Part shown: positions 1 to 11,502 of the stretch, piece by piece
Layout of the letters: each line of letters opens with the position of its first letter
How positions within the stretch are numbered: the first letter of the stretch is position 1
The notes under the pieces: generated by a model
What the model was told of the DNA's origin: nothing
Seen by the model: the letters and a program-made list of their open reading frames with translations, nothing else
Databases searched by the model: none
Program-made: the position numbers and the translations under genes
Assembly: GCA_033557465.1 (NCBI GenBank)
Contig: CM066031.1
Span: forward strand, 174,003,043 to 174,067,042
Direction of reading: 5' to 3'
Origin: Ichthyophis bannanicus
Lineage: Eukaryota > Chordata > Amphibia > Gymnophiona > Ichthyophiidae
DNA length: 64,000 nucleotides

Positions 1-1080
1 AGTAGTTTTTCTTTGTGTGGTCTAAGGTTTCCTTGTATTTTGTGAGATGGTTATTGTATATTTCTTTGAGTATAGTCAATTTAGATTTGCGCCAGATGAG
101 TTCTAGTTTTCTTAGTTCTCTTTTCATTTGTTTTAATGTGTTGTTGAACCAAGGTGTACTATTTGTTTTAGGGTAGGTGCTCTTTTTATTTGTGTGGTTA
201 ATTTTGGCTGCATTGTTGGTGGTATCATGCCAGTTTTTGACAGCATCGTCTAAGTCCGTTGCGGATGATAAGAGGTGGGGGATTGTTAAATCGAGGTATT
301 CTGTTTCATTAAATTTTTTAAATTTTGTAGTAGGGTCACATCTTGTGTAATCTTTGGTACTAGTGGTGGGATATGTGAGATTTATTTTGATAATATAATG
401 ATCAGACCAAGGTATTTGTGTACATTCTACAAAATTTGAATTGACTAGCTTGAAGAGTGTATTAGGAAGAAGAACAAGATCAAGTGTTCCTCCTTTGATA
501 TGTGTTGTGGTGTTTATTATTTGATGATAGTCTATGTCTGATATAGTATCTAAAAATAGTTTAGAGTCTGATGTTGGTAGTGAGGGAAGGTTAAAATCAC
601 CTAGCATGATTATAGGGTTTTGTTCAGTAGATGAACTAAGGAGTTCAATAAGAGAGTCGAGGCAATCTGCCTTTTGGTCTGGGGGTCTGTATATTAAGCA
701 AATTCTCATGAGGCCGATTTTTATTAATAATGTGTCCATGTTATTAGAGATATTTGCTTGAATTGTTTTGGCGCTTAATATCTTTTTCGTCATCATTAGT
801 ACTCCTCCTCCTTTTTTGTTAGTTCTATGTTTGTAGAATATATCATAATTTTCTTTATTAAGTTGATTTAGGTAGACTGTATCAGTTTCAGAAAGCCAGG
901 TCTCAGTGACACATAAAATGTCTGGTTTTAAGTCAGTTATCAAATCATTAAATATGGAAAGTTTGTTTTTCATTGATCGTGCATTAATAAGGATGCATGA
1001 TAGAGATGTTAAGTTATTGGAGCAGATTCCCTTGACTGTTTGATGTGAGTTTGTTTGTTTTATATGCATTAGTCTATGGT
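1..1080 (-). mobile_element. L2/CR1-group LINE fragment, endonuclease region, minus strand
   Basis: Read on the minus strand, this stretch encodes pieces of an apurinic-type LINE endonuclease. A GDFN motif lies near 590-601 and a W-S-D-H-Y motif near 396-410, with a 'TETWLS'-like start of the domain near 880-910. The frame is broken in places. The element runs off the left edge of the window, so the reverse transcriptase would lie outside it. The L2-like placement rests on the spacing and wording of the endonuclease motifs only. Confidence 0.7.
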
Positions 1081-1449
1081 AATTTATTTTTGGATAGTTG
1101 TTTGAGTGTGTCCAATATGGTAGTTTTTTCGGGTATGTGTGTGTATTATAGGGATTGTCATGTAATTTTTGCTGTTTAAACTTAGTGTTAGGTCAATTAT
1201 TATTATTGCTAATAATATACAGATATAGGATATTCTTATTAGCATGATGTTTGTGCGTGGCATTTTCAATATGTAGGTCAAGCTTGTTACCAAATATATT
1301 ATTAGTAGTGTCAAGAAGTGTATATGAATCCTGCCTGTAGTAATCTACTTAGTTACTCTATTACTGGTAACAATGATTTAACACTAGCGACAGTGATATA
1401 TCACAGCAATGGTGGTCTAAATACTGGCAACAGTAATCTATTATCCGCT
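1081..1449. other. AT-rich stretch without a recognised gene
   Basis: No coding motif is visible. It lies between the start of the minus-strand LINE and the point where the plus-strand L2-like LINE becomes recognisable, and may hold the 5' leaders of both. Confidence 0.4.
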
Positions 1450-4365
1450 ATGGGGGCTACCAATTCTCCCATACACCCCAACTTACTGGTCGCGGTGGTG
1501 GTGTTGGCCTCCTACTCTCTCCCTCCTGCCAATTCCAACCCCTTCTGCCACCCCTTGGAGACTCCTTTGAAGTCCACTCCATTCGCCTCCTCTCACTACT
1601 TCCCCTCCGAATAGCTGTTATTTATCGCCCACCGGACAAATCCAAATCAACCTTCCTCACTGACTTCGACTCCTGGCTTTCTGCCTTTATGGATCCCTCC
1701 TCCCCCACTCTTATTCTTGGCAATTTCAACATTTACATCGACAACCCCTCCAACCCCCATGCCTCAAAGCTCCTCGCTCTCACCTCCTCGTTCGACCTCC
1801 AACTTTTCTCCACTGCCCCCACACATCTACAGGGCCACTGCCTTGAACTAATACTATTCTCCAACTCCTCTCCTTCAAACTTCCGTAAATCAATCCCTCC
1901 CTCATCTGACCATCACCTCTTAACTTTTACTCTTCAACTTCTGCCGTCCCAACCTCATCCTGTCTCCTCCGACCTATTTAGAAACCTTCATAATATTGAT
2001 CCCCTGACTCTCTCCTCCACCATCTCTCCATCTCTTTCCGCCATTTTATCCTCCAACTCTGTCAACGATGCATTATCTTCATACAATGCTACATTATCCT
2101 CAGCCCTTGACACTCTTGCCCCTCCCACCCCACATCCTGTCAAACGATTTACTCTCCAACCCTGGCTTTCACCCACAATCAGTTACCTATGCATCTGCAC
2201 CAGTTCTGCTGAACGAGCTCGGTCCAAAACCCGCTCCCTGGAAGACCTTCTACACTTCAAATTCATGCTTGGCTCCTTCCAGTCAGCTTTAGCACTTGCC
2301 AAACAAAATTACTTCATCCATCTGACCAACTCCCTTGCCTCTGATCCTCGCCGTCTCTTTAATACCCTCAATTCTCTCCTCAAGGTCCCCCTGCCCCCGA
2401 TCCCGCCCTCCCTTTCTGCCCAAACCCTAGCCGACTACTTCCACAACAAAATCCACAGGATTACCCTCCAATTCCCTACCCCATCTACCTCCCCTCCTCC
2501 CCAATTCTCCTCCCCATCCATACTCCCTCTGCCACCCTCTCCTCCTTCCCTCCAATCTCTAAAGAAGAAACTGCACTCCTTCTGTCCTCCTCCAAACCCA
2601 CCACCTGTTCATCAGACCCTATCCCCACCCATCTCCTATGTTCCATCCCCCTCACCATTGCCCTCTCTATCACTCATATCCTAAACCTCTCACTCTCCAC
2701 TGCAACTGTCCCCGTTGACTTCAAACATGCTGTTGTCACACCCCTCCTCAAGAAACCCTCACTTGATCCCACATGCCCTGCTAACTATCGACCCATCTCC
2801 CTCCTTCCTTTCATATCCAAACTATTAGATCGAGCTGTCCACCGTTGCTGCCTCGACTTCCTCACCTCCCAGGCCCTCCTCGACCCAATTCAATTTGGCT
2901 TCCGTCCCCTACACTCCACTGAAATGGCACTCACAAAAGTCAGAAATGACCTGTTCCTGGCTAAATCAAAGGGCATCTATTCTATCCTCATCCTTCTTGA
3001 CCTTTCTGCTGCCTTTGACACCATTGACCACGACCTTCTCCTCATCACCCTCTCCTCGCTTGGCTTCAAGGACTCCGTACTATCCTGGTTCTCCTCCTAC
3101 CTCTCTCATCGCTCATTCAGTGTATGCTCTGGTGGCTCCTCCTCCTCCCCTACCCCTCTCCATGTAGGTGTACCCCAGGGATCTGTCTTAGGCCCCCTCC
3201 TCTTCTCTTTCTATACCCAAGGCCTTGGTGCGCTTATCTCCTCCCATGGCTTTCAGTACCATCTCTATGCCAATGACTCACACATCTACCTCTCTACACC
3301 TAATATTTCTCTGGCAACCCAGTCCAAGATCTCTGCCTGTCTTTCGGACATTGCTGCCTGGATGTCTCATCGACAATTGAAATTGAACATGGCCAAGACT
3401 GAACTCCTTGTCTTTCCACCTAACTCCTCCCCCCCACTTCCCCCTCTCTCAATCCATGTGGATGGATCTACTATCCTTCCTGTACCCTCAGCCCACAATC
3501 TAGGGGTTATCTTTGATACCTCTCTCTCCTTCTCTGCTCATGTCCAGCTTGTAGCTAAGACCTGCCATTTCTTTCTCTACAACATCAGCAAAATCCACCC
3601 CTTCCTCTCTGAACACACTACCAAAACACTTGTCAACTCCTTAATCTCCTCTCACCTCGATTACTGCAACCTACTCCTTGCTGGTCTTCCCGTGAGCCAC
3701 CTCCTTCCCTTTCAATCTATACAAAATCACACTGCTCGACTAATCTTCTGCCAGCCTCGCCATGCCCATATTACTCCTCTTCTCAAATCACTTTACTGGC
3801 TCCCTGTCCAGTTCCGCATCCAATTCAAGCTTCTCCTGCTGACCTATAAATGCATTCACTCTATGGCCCCTCAATACCTCTTATCTCTTATCTCTCTCTA
3901 CGTCCCCTCTCGAAATTTGCGCTCCACTAACAAATTACTTCTATCAATGCCTTTCACCCACACCGCAAACTCCTGATTGTGCTCTTTTCACCTTGCTGCA
4001 CCTCACGCCTGGAACAGTCTACCTGCGTCTATGCGCCAGGTACCCTCCCTGGCCCTCTTCAAGTCCAGGCTGAAGACCCACCTCTTCACCATTGCATTCA
4101 GATCCTGACTCCTTCTTCATCTCACCCTAACCCCCGTTAATGTTTATGACCAACTACAGACCAAACTGTACCACACAGTACCTGGCGTAGAACTGACTAA
4201 TGCTCTGTACTGTTTTTAACTAATGTACTATTCTAACTAGATTGTAAGCTCCGATGACCATGACTCTGATGGGCAGGGACTGTCTCTTGTATGTTGACTA
4301 CCTCTTGTAGGTCAGCTGTGCAGCGCTGCGTGTGTGGCGCTTTAGAAGTGCTAAATAGTAGTAGA
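1450..4365 (+). mobile_element. L2-like LINE, 5'-truncated, plus strand
   Basis: A long pyrimidine-rich plus-strand LINE with an endonuclease region (about 1,500-2,000), reverse transcriptase (about 2,740-3,400) and a 3' end. After the coding part comes the 'ttgtaagctcc...gggactgtctct' wording typical of L2-like 3' tails, then a short run of 'tag' units near 4,355-4,370. The 5' end appears truncated. A CR1 fragment follows directly. Confidence 0.8.
1689..3976 (+). pseudogene. L2-like ORF2 (endonuclease-reverse transcriptase), broken
   Basis: The product would nick target DNA and reverse transcribe the element's RNA. Two long frames cover it: 1,689-2,684 (endonuclease and linker) and 2,924-3,976 (reverse transcriptase palm onward), with a frame change near 2,680-2,920. 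The '[13 protein letters not shown]' block and '[13 protein letters not shown]' block are clear. Two catalytic positions are altered: the endonuclease GDFN reads G-N-F-N, and the polymerase motif usually reading Y-A-D-D reads Y-A-N-D. With the frame change and a stop at 3,974-3,976 before the usual C-terminal tail, this copy is dead. Confidence 0.8.
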
Positions 4366-4370
4366 GGTAG

Positions 4371-4665
4371 AAGACTGTGTTCGCGAGGAACTAGCTAATC
4401 TAAAAGTAGACAAAGTCATGGGTCCAGATGGGATACATCAGAAAATATTGAAGGAACTTGGGACATTCCAGCAGCTCCACTGATTGACCTTTTCAATGCC
4501 TCTTTGGAGTTGGGCGTAGTGCCAGAGGGCTGGAGAGGCACATGTGGTCCCTTTACACAAAAGTGGAAGTAAGGATGTGGTTGAAAACTACAGGCCGGTC
4601 AGTCTAAGCTCTGTGATGAGAAAACTATTGGAAATGCTTCTGAAAGAGAAATAAAGAGAAAATAG
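4371..4665 (+). mobile_element. CR1 reverse transcriptase fragment
   Basis: This matches, with indels, the segment at about 9,920-10,210 of the larger CR1 in this window: the 'LKVDKxMGPDGIH', 'HKSGSKDVVENYRPVSL' and 'LLETLLKEK' blocks. It starts and ends abruptly within the reverse transcriptase domain and has several frameshifts. Confidence 0.8.
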
Positions 4666-5494
4666 GGAGAAAACTAAATGGTTTAGTGCCGCTGAATATC
4701 CCACTGACTGCAGTTTAACCAGTCAAATCTTTTTGAAAATGCCCCCATAGTTTTCTAAAATATGGTGATTATGATGGTTATTTTATAAACAATTTTCACA
4801 TGCAAAATGTTGCTTTATGCACCAAAAAGGTCTTTTATAAAACCTAAATCTGCATTTGTGGGTCTGGACATGCCTGTGGTACCGGAATCGGGGAGATAGA
4901 CATGTTCGGCGGGCACTTGCAGGTGCTATTCAGCTGGCCCCCATGCCTTGGGCATGGGTAAACATTTTGGATGTCCCTGCTTCTACCATATTCTGAAATG
5001 TTATACATTTTCGGTCCTGCCCATTCCCGCAATGTACCCACGGATGCCATGGCCCTTTGGAAAACGTGCATCTCCTAAGCTGCTCATCACAGACAGAGGT
5101 TTGCTGATGCACACTAGATATAAATACCAATGAGAAATTGCAGCTGCTCCAACCTAGACCATAAACCAGTTGCCATCATCTCCTGAGAGGTGATAGGTAA
5201 GCCCAGTGCACCCCAATATGGTATTCAAGAATGTAAGTATGAACATGTATGTCAGGACATATCTTGCATCAAATGTTACGTGACGTTAGGAACTAGCCCC
5301 AGTGACTCCTGCCCTGGCAACCTCTCCAAACACACCTTAAACTGCTAGGGATGGACCCTCACCAAGCCCACAAAACTCCAAAGTAATTGTGCAGGTCCCC
5401 AAAGTATGAATAATATTGCTGAGCAACAAAGGTATGCCCTTTTGGTGCCTATGTGCAATCATTCTGCTAATCTGCACTACCACTCCCCTCTTAT
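4666..5494. other. no gene recognised
   Basis: Short open frames here lack recognisable motifs and overlap on both strands. I see no convincing repeat ends. Confidence 0.4.
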
Positions 5495-5893
5495 CTCTCC
5501 CTACACCCCTCCCTGTGAACTCCGCTTTTCTGTCAGATTGCTTCTATCTGTGCCCTTCTCTTCTACTGCCAAATCTGGATGTCGCTTCCTTTACCTGCTG
5601 CTCCATATGGCTGCAACAAACTACCTGAGTCTGTGCATCAGGCTTTGTCCCTGGCCCCTCTCAAATCCAGGCTGAGGATTCACCTCATCATACCGCTGTT
5701 GGATCAGATCTGCCTAATCTCCCTTGTGTTTCCTGACCATTCCCCCTAGATGTATTCTATTCAAAGCTTCTGTATTGTCTGTCTCGATTAGATTATAAGC
5801 TCTGCTGAACAGGGACAATCTTTTACGTGCACCTGTGCAGTGCTACGTATGCCTTGTAACGCTATATAAATGATCAGTAGTAGTTGTAGTAGT
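5495..5893 (+). mobile_element. L2-like LINE 3'-end fragment
   Basis: The segment encodes the degraded C-terminal tail of an L2-like ORF2 followed by the 3' signature 'attataagctctgctgaacagg' in shortened form and a terminal run of 'tag/tagttg' units near 5,876-5,893. It resembles the last 400 bases of the L2-like copy ending near 4,365. Confidence 0.65.
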
Positions 5894-6310
5894 CATACAG
5901 GGGCCTTCTGGCTATGGCATCTGAGGCCCACCTATCTGGGTACTGGCATTGCTCACATCAGCTACACCTGTCTCATCGTAGCGTATGTTGATCTGTATAC
6001 ATCCCCTATCTGCCTTCCCACAGTCAACTTTGTGGCATTGCTCCCCTGGTCAGGGCTGTGTGTGCATGGGAGGGGAGATCCCTGTGCCATCACACCATGT
6101 AGCCAGACTCCAGATATATCACCACTCTCGTAGCTCTCATCGATCCTGGCTGGGGTAGGGATGTAGGCTGCATGGAACAATCCTGGGAATGATGGCACTA
6201 TATCAGTCATGTCTCCTAGAGCCAGGTACAGGGGATGCATGGCTGCCCTATCACACTGCCAACAATATCTGATATAATTAGAGTACACTATGTTAAATGA
6301 CCCAAATGGG

Positions 6311-6516
6311 TAAATGTCAAAACATATCCCTATCAATAATAGGAACCCTAGGAATAAGGGCATTCAGGAGTGCAAACAGCACTAATACACGCTCAACAGC
6401 AACACTATTGGTCCCACAAAATGTGCATTATGGGCATGCATTAGTGCTGTTTGCACTGTTGAGTGCCCTTATTCTGAGGGTCCCTTATTATTGATGGGAA
6501 TATGTTTTGACATTTA
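6311..6516. repeat. TA-flanked palindromic MITE-like element
   Basis: The two halves are inverted copies, with arms of roughly 85 bases around a short centre. The left arm starts taaatgtcaaaacatat and the right arm ends with its complement. A TA dinucleotide sits at each end, as expected for a mariner/Tc1-type miniature element. It has no coding capacity. The superfamily is inferred from the TA flanks only. Confidence 0.6.
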
Positions 6517-6519
6517 GCT

Positions 6520-7559
6520 ATAGTGAACCCTCTCTGAGTTTGACTGCCCAATCACACTGGTACTGGTGAAGCTGTGGTCAGCCATATGGTGCCGGTACTG
6601 ACCAGGCTTTCATGTTCCCCCTGAACACACACACAAACTCACTTTCTATCACAAAAACATGATTCTTCCAAAAAGATGCCTTGAACCTATACATAACAGC
6701 TATGACATAATATGATCACATGGAGTACCAGGACTACAAATATGATCTCCGTTTCTTACCAAAAAAATAATCCTTTCCCTGCTCATGCCCATACTATCCC
6801 TGCATCAGCAGTCCCATTTTTCTGAACATGGGACTTGTTAGGGTCCCATAGATTGGCTTGTTTAGCACAAACAGCACATAAGTGTATAGCTTGAATAAAC
6901 ACTTGCTCTTATTAATATTTTTGTAAGGGTGTTTATAAATGTTTCTTTACCTTACAACATTCCCTCACCTCTGCTCCTTGCACTTTAAGACTGCATCTTG
7001 TATTTTACCAGACTACAGTCACACCAGTTCAAAACATACTTGTTACAACCATACTTCTATATGGGATGAATTGTTGAGAACAGCAGAATAATTTCTAAGT
7101 CCTAGCCTTATACCATGTTTTAGCAGGAATAACATGAAAATTTCCTGGAAACACAATACGTACACGGGTCTTTCGTGAATATGCTTTCTACATCTCTGTG
7201 GCTGACCACGCTCCTGTTCCGCCCTCTCCCGCCCATTTTCTGAGAGCCTCGTGCTAGCACCGTGGATGTGCATGTCAGTGCTGTTTCCGAATATGGTCTG
7301 AGACATTTTTGGCACATAAACATCCCTACCGCATATATAAACTCCTTATTCGTGTTCTGGAATGACCCCCTTATTGTGTATCTATAAAATAGGTGAAACA
7401 TAGATGCTTTCTTGCTCAATGAACCTAAGTGCCCTATTAAAAAATTATTCTCACTGGGGATCATTTAAAAAAGTTCTTTTAGCATGTGTGTGGCAATATA
7501 CTTGAGTAAAATGGCTCTTATACTGTATAATTACATAAGATGTAAAAGTATGTACAGTG
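6520..7559. other. no gene recognised
   Basis: AT-rich sequence with only short overlapping frames on the minus strand and no domain motif. I see no clear repeat boundary. Confidence 0.4.
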
Positions 7560-7689
7560 GCACAAATGCACCTACTTTCACTGTATCTGTTGTCAGGGGA
7601 GCAGTGTGGATGTAGCACAGGTGGAGTCATGAACAGCTAAAGTTGTTGCCCTCGTTACAGCTTCTGCCTCGGTCCAGACAGAAGTCCTA

Positions 7690-8559
7690 ATGCCAGTTGA
7701 AGAACCAGTTCCATGTGCAGGGTGCCTGCATGCTGAAGCTCTGAGGAAACAAGTGGAGGAACTCAGAGAGGTGGTGGCGAGGCTGAGGAGCATTCAAGAC
7801 AGTGAGAAGCACATTGATAAGATGCTTCTTGCAGCAACCAAGCTCTCCAGTACAGGACAAGATGGGTGCCAACAGAATGTCGATGGTTGGACACAAGTCA
7901 CCAGGGCCTGCAAAATCACCAATCCAACTTCTCCAGCCCTTGAATTGAAGAACCATTATGCAGCCCTGGAAGTGGAGGAGGAGAAAGCATCCCTGGAAAG
8001 GGAAGAACCAGAGTTCAAGTACCCCAAAGTTGCAGAATCAGTGACCAGAAGGAAACAAAGGGTAGTGGTGGTTGGAGACTCTCTTCTGAGGGGTACTGAG
8101 GCATCCATCTGCCGACCAGACTTGATGTCCAGAGAGGCATGCTGTCTGCCTGGTGCCAAAATCCAAGATGTTACAGAGAGTTTGCCGAGACTCATCAAAC
8201 CCACTGACTATTACCAAATGTTGCTAATCCATGTAGGAACAAATGATACTGCCAGGTATACCTCGGAATGTATCAAAAGTGACTTCATGGCTCTGCGACA
8301 GAGGGTGAAGCAGTTAGGTGCACAGGTGGTGTTCTCTTCAATCCTCCCTGTTGAGGGTAAAGGCCAAGGCAGAGAGGCTTGCATCCTGGAGATGAATTCA
8401 TGGCTGTGTGGATGGTGTCATCGAGAGCGTTTTGGTTTCCTAGACCATGGGATGCTGTTCCAAGGGTTGCAGAGCAGAGATGGCATCCATCTGTCCAAGA
8501 AAGGTCAACGCATCTTCGGTAGTAGACTGGCTAATCTACTGAAGAGGGCTTTAAACTAG
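7690..8559 (+). CDS. CR1 ORF1 protein with SGNH/GDSL-type esterase domain
   Basis: An intact 289-residue frame starting at an ATG. The N-terminal part has a CxxC pair (residues about 9-12) and a short heptad-rich stretch (about 15-45) that may self-associate. From about residue 120 an SGNH hydrolase fold is suggested by three signature blocks: GDSLLRG, H-V-G-T-N-D and D-G-I-H-L. CR1 ORF1 proteins of this type are thought to act with the element's RNA during retrotransposition; the substrate of the esterase domain is unsettled. ORF2 follows almost directly. It is notable that this frame is intact while ORF2 is broken. Confidence 0.85.
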   Translation: MPVEEPVPCAGCLHAEALRKQVEELREVVARLRSIQDSEKHIDKMLLAATKLSSTGQDGCQQNVDGWTQVTRACKITNPTSPALELKNHYAALEVEEEKASLEREEPEFKYPKVAESVTRRKQRVVVVGDSLLRGTEASICRPDLMSREACCLPGAKIQDVTESLPRLIKPTDYYQMLLIHVGTNDTARYTSECIKSDFMALRQRVKQLGAQVVFSSILPVEGKGQGREACILEMNSWLCGWCHRERFGFLDHGMLFQGLQSRDGIHLSKKGQRIFGSRLANLLKRALN

Positions 8560-8564
8560 ATTCA

Positions 8565-11430
8565 TTGGGGTTAGGTGAAGAAAGCCCCCAGGTAAGTGAA
8601 AGGCCCCAGGTAGGTGATACATTAAATACCTTTATGGAAATGGGTAACAGGGGTAACATATGGAAAGCAGTGTGTATAATTGCCCGTAGCATGGGAAATA
8701 AGATCCCTGATGTTGAAGCTTTGGTGGGAGTGGCTGACTTGGATTTAGTGGCAGTTACAGAAACATGGTTCACAGAATACCATGACTGGGATGTAACTAT
8801 ACCTGGCTATACTTTATTCAGAAAGGACAGGGTAGGAAGAAGGGGAGGAGGAGGAGTGGCACTATATGTAAACACTACTATTAAAGCTTTGGAATTACAG
8901 AGTTTAAAAGGGAGAGAGGAGGCATTGTGGGTTAAACTAGAAAGAGGGAAAGAGAAATCTATTTGCATTGGTGTGATATACAGACCTCCCTCACAAGAGG
9001 AAGAGGTGGACAGTTAATTGAAGACCTACGCAGCATTGCTAGGAAAGGGGAAGTGCTACTGATAGGAGATTTCAATATGCCAGATGTTGACTGGCACATT
9101 CCTGCTGCAGTATCATCTAAAAGTAAGGAGATCCTGGATTCTCTACAGGGAGAACTATTCAGGCAATTGGTAACAGACCCCACACGTGAAGGGGCCATAC
9201 TGGACTTGGTGCTTACCAATGGTGAAAGTGTTTCTGATGTTGTAGTGGGAGATCATTTTGCATCCAGTGATCAACAGATGGTGTGGTTCAGTATTAGGAC
9301 TAGGGCTGTTAGAATCCATTCCAAGGTGAGGATCTTAGACTTTAGGAAGACTAACTTTGCGAAGATGGGCCAATACCTCAGGGAGTCGTTAGTGGGATGG
9401 TAACAGCTGGGGGATGTAGAAAAACAGTGGGCAAAACTGAAAGGGGATAATTTAAGGGCAACCAACTTTTTGTTAAAATGGTAAATAAAGGCAAAAGGAA
9501 AAGGAGACCGCTATGGTTTTCTAAGGAAGTAGCTGAAAAAGTGAAGAAAAAGAGGGAGGCCTTCATGAAATACAAGAGATCACAGAGAGAGGAAGACAGG
9601 CATCTGTATTTGGAAAAACTTAGAGAAGCTATCAAAGTAGTCAAGAAGGCAAAGATTCAAAAGGAGGAGGAAATAGCCAATGTAATAAAATGGGGGGATA
9701 AGACATTTTTCATATATACTAGTGAGAAGAGGAAGGGCAAAAGTGGTATTGTCAGACTCAAGGGTGCAGGGGGGGAATATGTAGAAGCTGATAAGGATAA
9801 AGCGTTATTGCTCAACAAATATTTTTGTTCTGTGTTCACAGATGAAGAACCAGGAGCAGGACCTCAGAAAACACCCACAAATAGGAACAGAAGCGAGGGA
9901 CATCTTGAACAATTTTCAGAAGACTGTGTTCGTGAGAAACTAGCTCAACTTAAAGTAGACAAAGCGATGGGACCGGATGGGATACACCCTAGAATACTGA
10001 GGGAACTTGGGGATGTTCTAGCAACTCCACTGACTGACCTTTTCAATGCCTCATTGGAGTCGGGAGTGGTGCCAAAGGACTGGAGAGAGGCTCATGTGGT
10101 GCCTTTACACAAAAGCGGAAGTAAGGATGTGGTTGAAAACTACAGGCCAGTTAGTTTAACTTCGGTGGTGAGTAAATTATTGGAAACGCTGCTGAAAGAG
10201 AAAATAGTGAGGTTTCTGGAGTCCAGCGGATTACAGCATCCGAGGCAGCATGGATTCACCAGAGGCAGGTCTTGTCAGACAAATCTGATTGATTTCTTTG
10301 ACTGGGTGACCAGGGAGTTGGACTGAGGGAGAGCTCTAGATGTGGTGTATTTAGATTTCAGTAAAGCCTTTGACACTGTTCCTCACAGGCGACTTATAAA
10401 CAAACTGAGCACCCTAGGGATGGACCCTAAAGTTACTGCTTGGGTTAGAAATTGGTTGGGTGGGAGGCGAAAAAGAGTACAAGTAAATGGAGCTCACTCT
10501 GAGGAGAAGGATGTTACCAGTGGTGTGCCCCAGGGATCTGTCCTTGGTCCGATTCTTTTTAACATCTTTGTTAATGATATAGCAGAAGGGCTGTCCGGTA
10601 AGGTTTGCCTCTTTGCAGATGATACCAAAATCTGCAATAGAGTAGACACCCAGGAAGGTGTAGATAACATGAGGAGGGATCTAGCTAAGCTTGAAGAATG
10701 GTCTAGAATTTGGCAGCTGGGATTTAATGTTAAAAAATGTAAGGTCATGCATTTGGGCTGCAGCAATCCAAGGGAGCAATACAGTATAGGAGGTGCAGTA
10801 CTTTTGTCCACTAAAGAAGAGCGGGACCTAGGCGTGGTTGTGTCTGATGATCTTAAAGTAGCTAAACAGGTAGAAAAGGTGACGGCAAAAGCTAGAAGGA
10901 TGCTTGGGTGCATACGGAGAGGAATGGCTAGCAGAAAAAAGGAGGTGATAATGCCTCTGTATAATTCTTTGGTGCGACCTCATTTGGAGTATAGTGTGCA
11001 ATTCTGGAGACCGCACCTTCAAAAGGATGTGAACAGGATGGAGTCGGTGCAGAGGGTGGCTACTAAAATGATTAGTGGGCTTCATTATAAAGCATGTGAG
11101 GACAGACTTAAGGATCTTAATATGTACACCTTAGAGGAAAGGCAGGATAGAGGTCATATGATTGAGATGTTTAAATACCTCCGTGGCATAAATGTTCAGG
11201 GAGAGAGCCTCTTTCAATTGAAAGCAAGTTTTGCTACGAGGGGACATGGGATGAGGGTGAAGGGAGATAGATTCAGGAGTGATATGCGGAAATATTTCTT
11301 TATGGAAAGATTAGTGGATCCATGGAATAGTCTTCCAGCGGAGGTGGTAGAGATGAGGACAGTAACTGAATTCAAAAAAGCATGGGACCAACACAGAGGA
11401 TCTCTAAAGGTAAAAAGTGGACTGTTGTAG
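8565..11430 (+). pseudogene. CR1 ORF2 (endonuclease-reverse transcriptase), broken
   Basis: The endonuclease covers about 8,640-9,380 (TETWF, YRPP and GDFN blocks). The reverse transcriptase covers about 9,900-10,900, with 'LDFSKAFDTV', '[13 protein letters not shown]' and catalytic F-A-D-D, and the C-terminal tail ends at 11,430. Breaks: a frameshift near 8,985-9,015, a stop at 9,401-9,403 with a frame change before 9,478, and an in-frame TGA at 10,324-10,326, after which the same frame resumes. All catalytic blocks I checked are conserved, so the copy looks recently inactivated. Confidence 0.85.
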
Positions 11431-11502
11431 TTGTTGATATGGAAGGACAGACTAGATAGGCCATGTGGTATTTTTCTGTCATCATGTTTCTATGTTTCTA
11501 TG

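Larger units (their letters stand above)
7560..11502 (+). mobile_element. CR1 LINE, near full length
   Basis: Contains an ORF1 with an esterase-type domain, an ORF2 with endonuclease and reverse transcriptase, and the characteristic CR1 3' end: a short untranslated region closing with repeated 'tttctatg' octamers near 11,484-11,502. The 5' boundary is uncertain and placed just upstream of ORF1. Confidence 0.85.

Noticed and set aside
5962..6363. 133-codon minus-strand frame
   Set aside because: No motif and partly overlaps the palindrome; no support for a gene.
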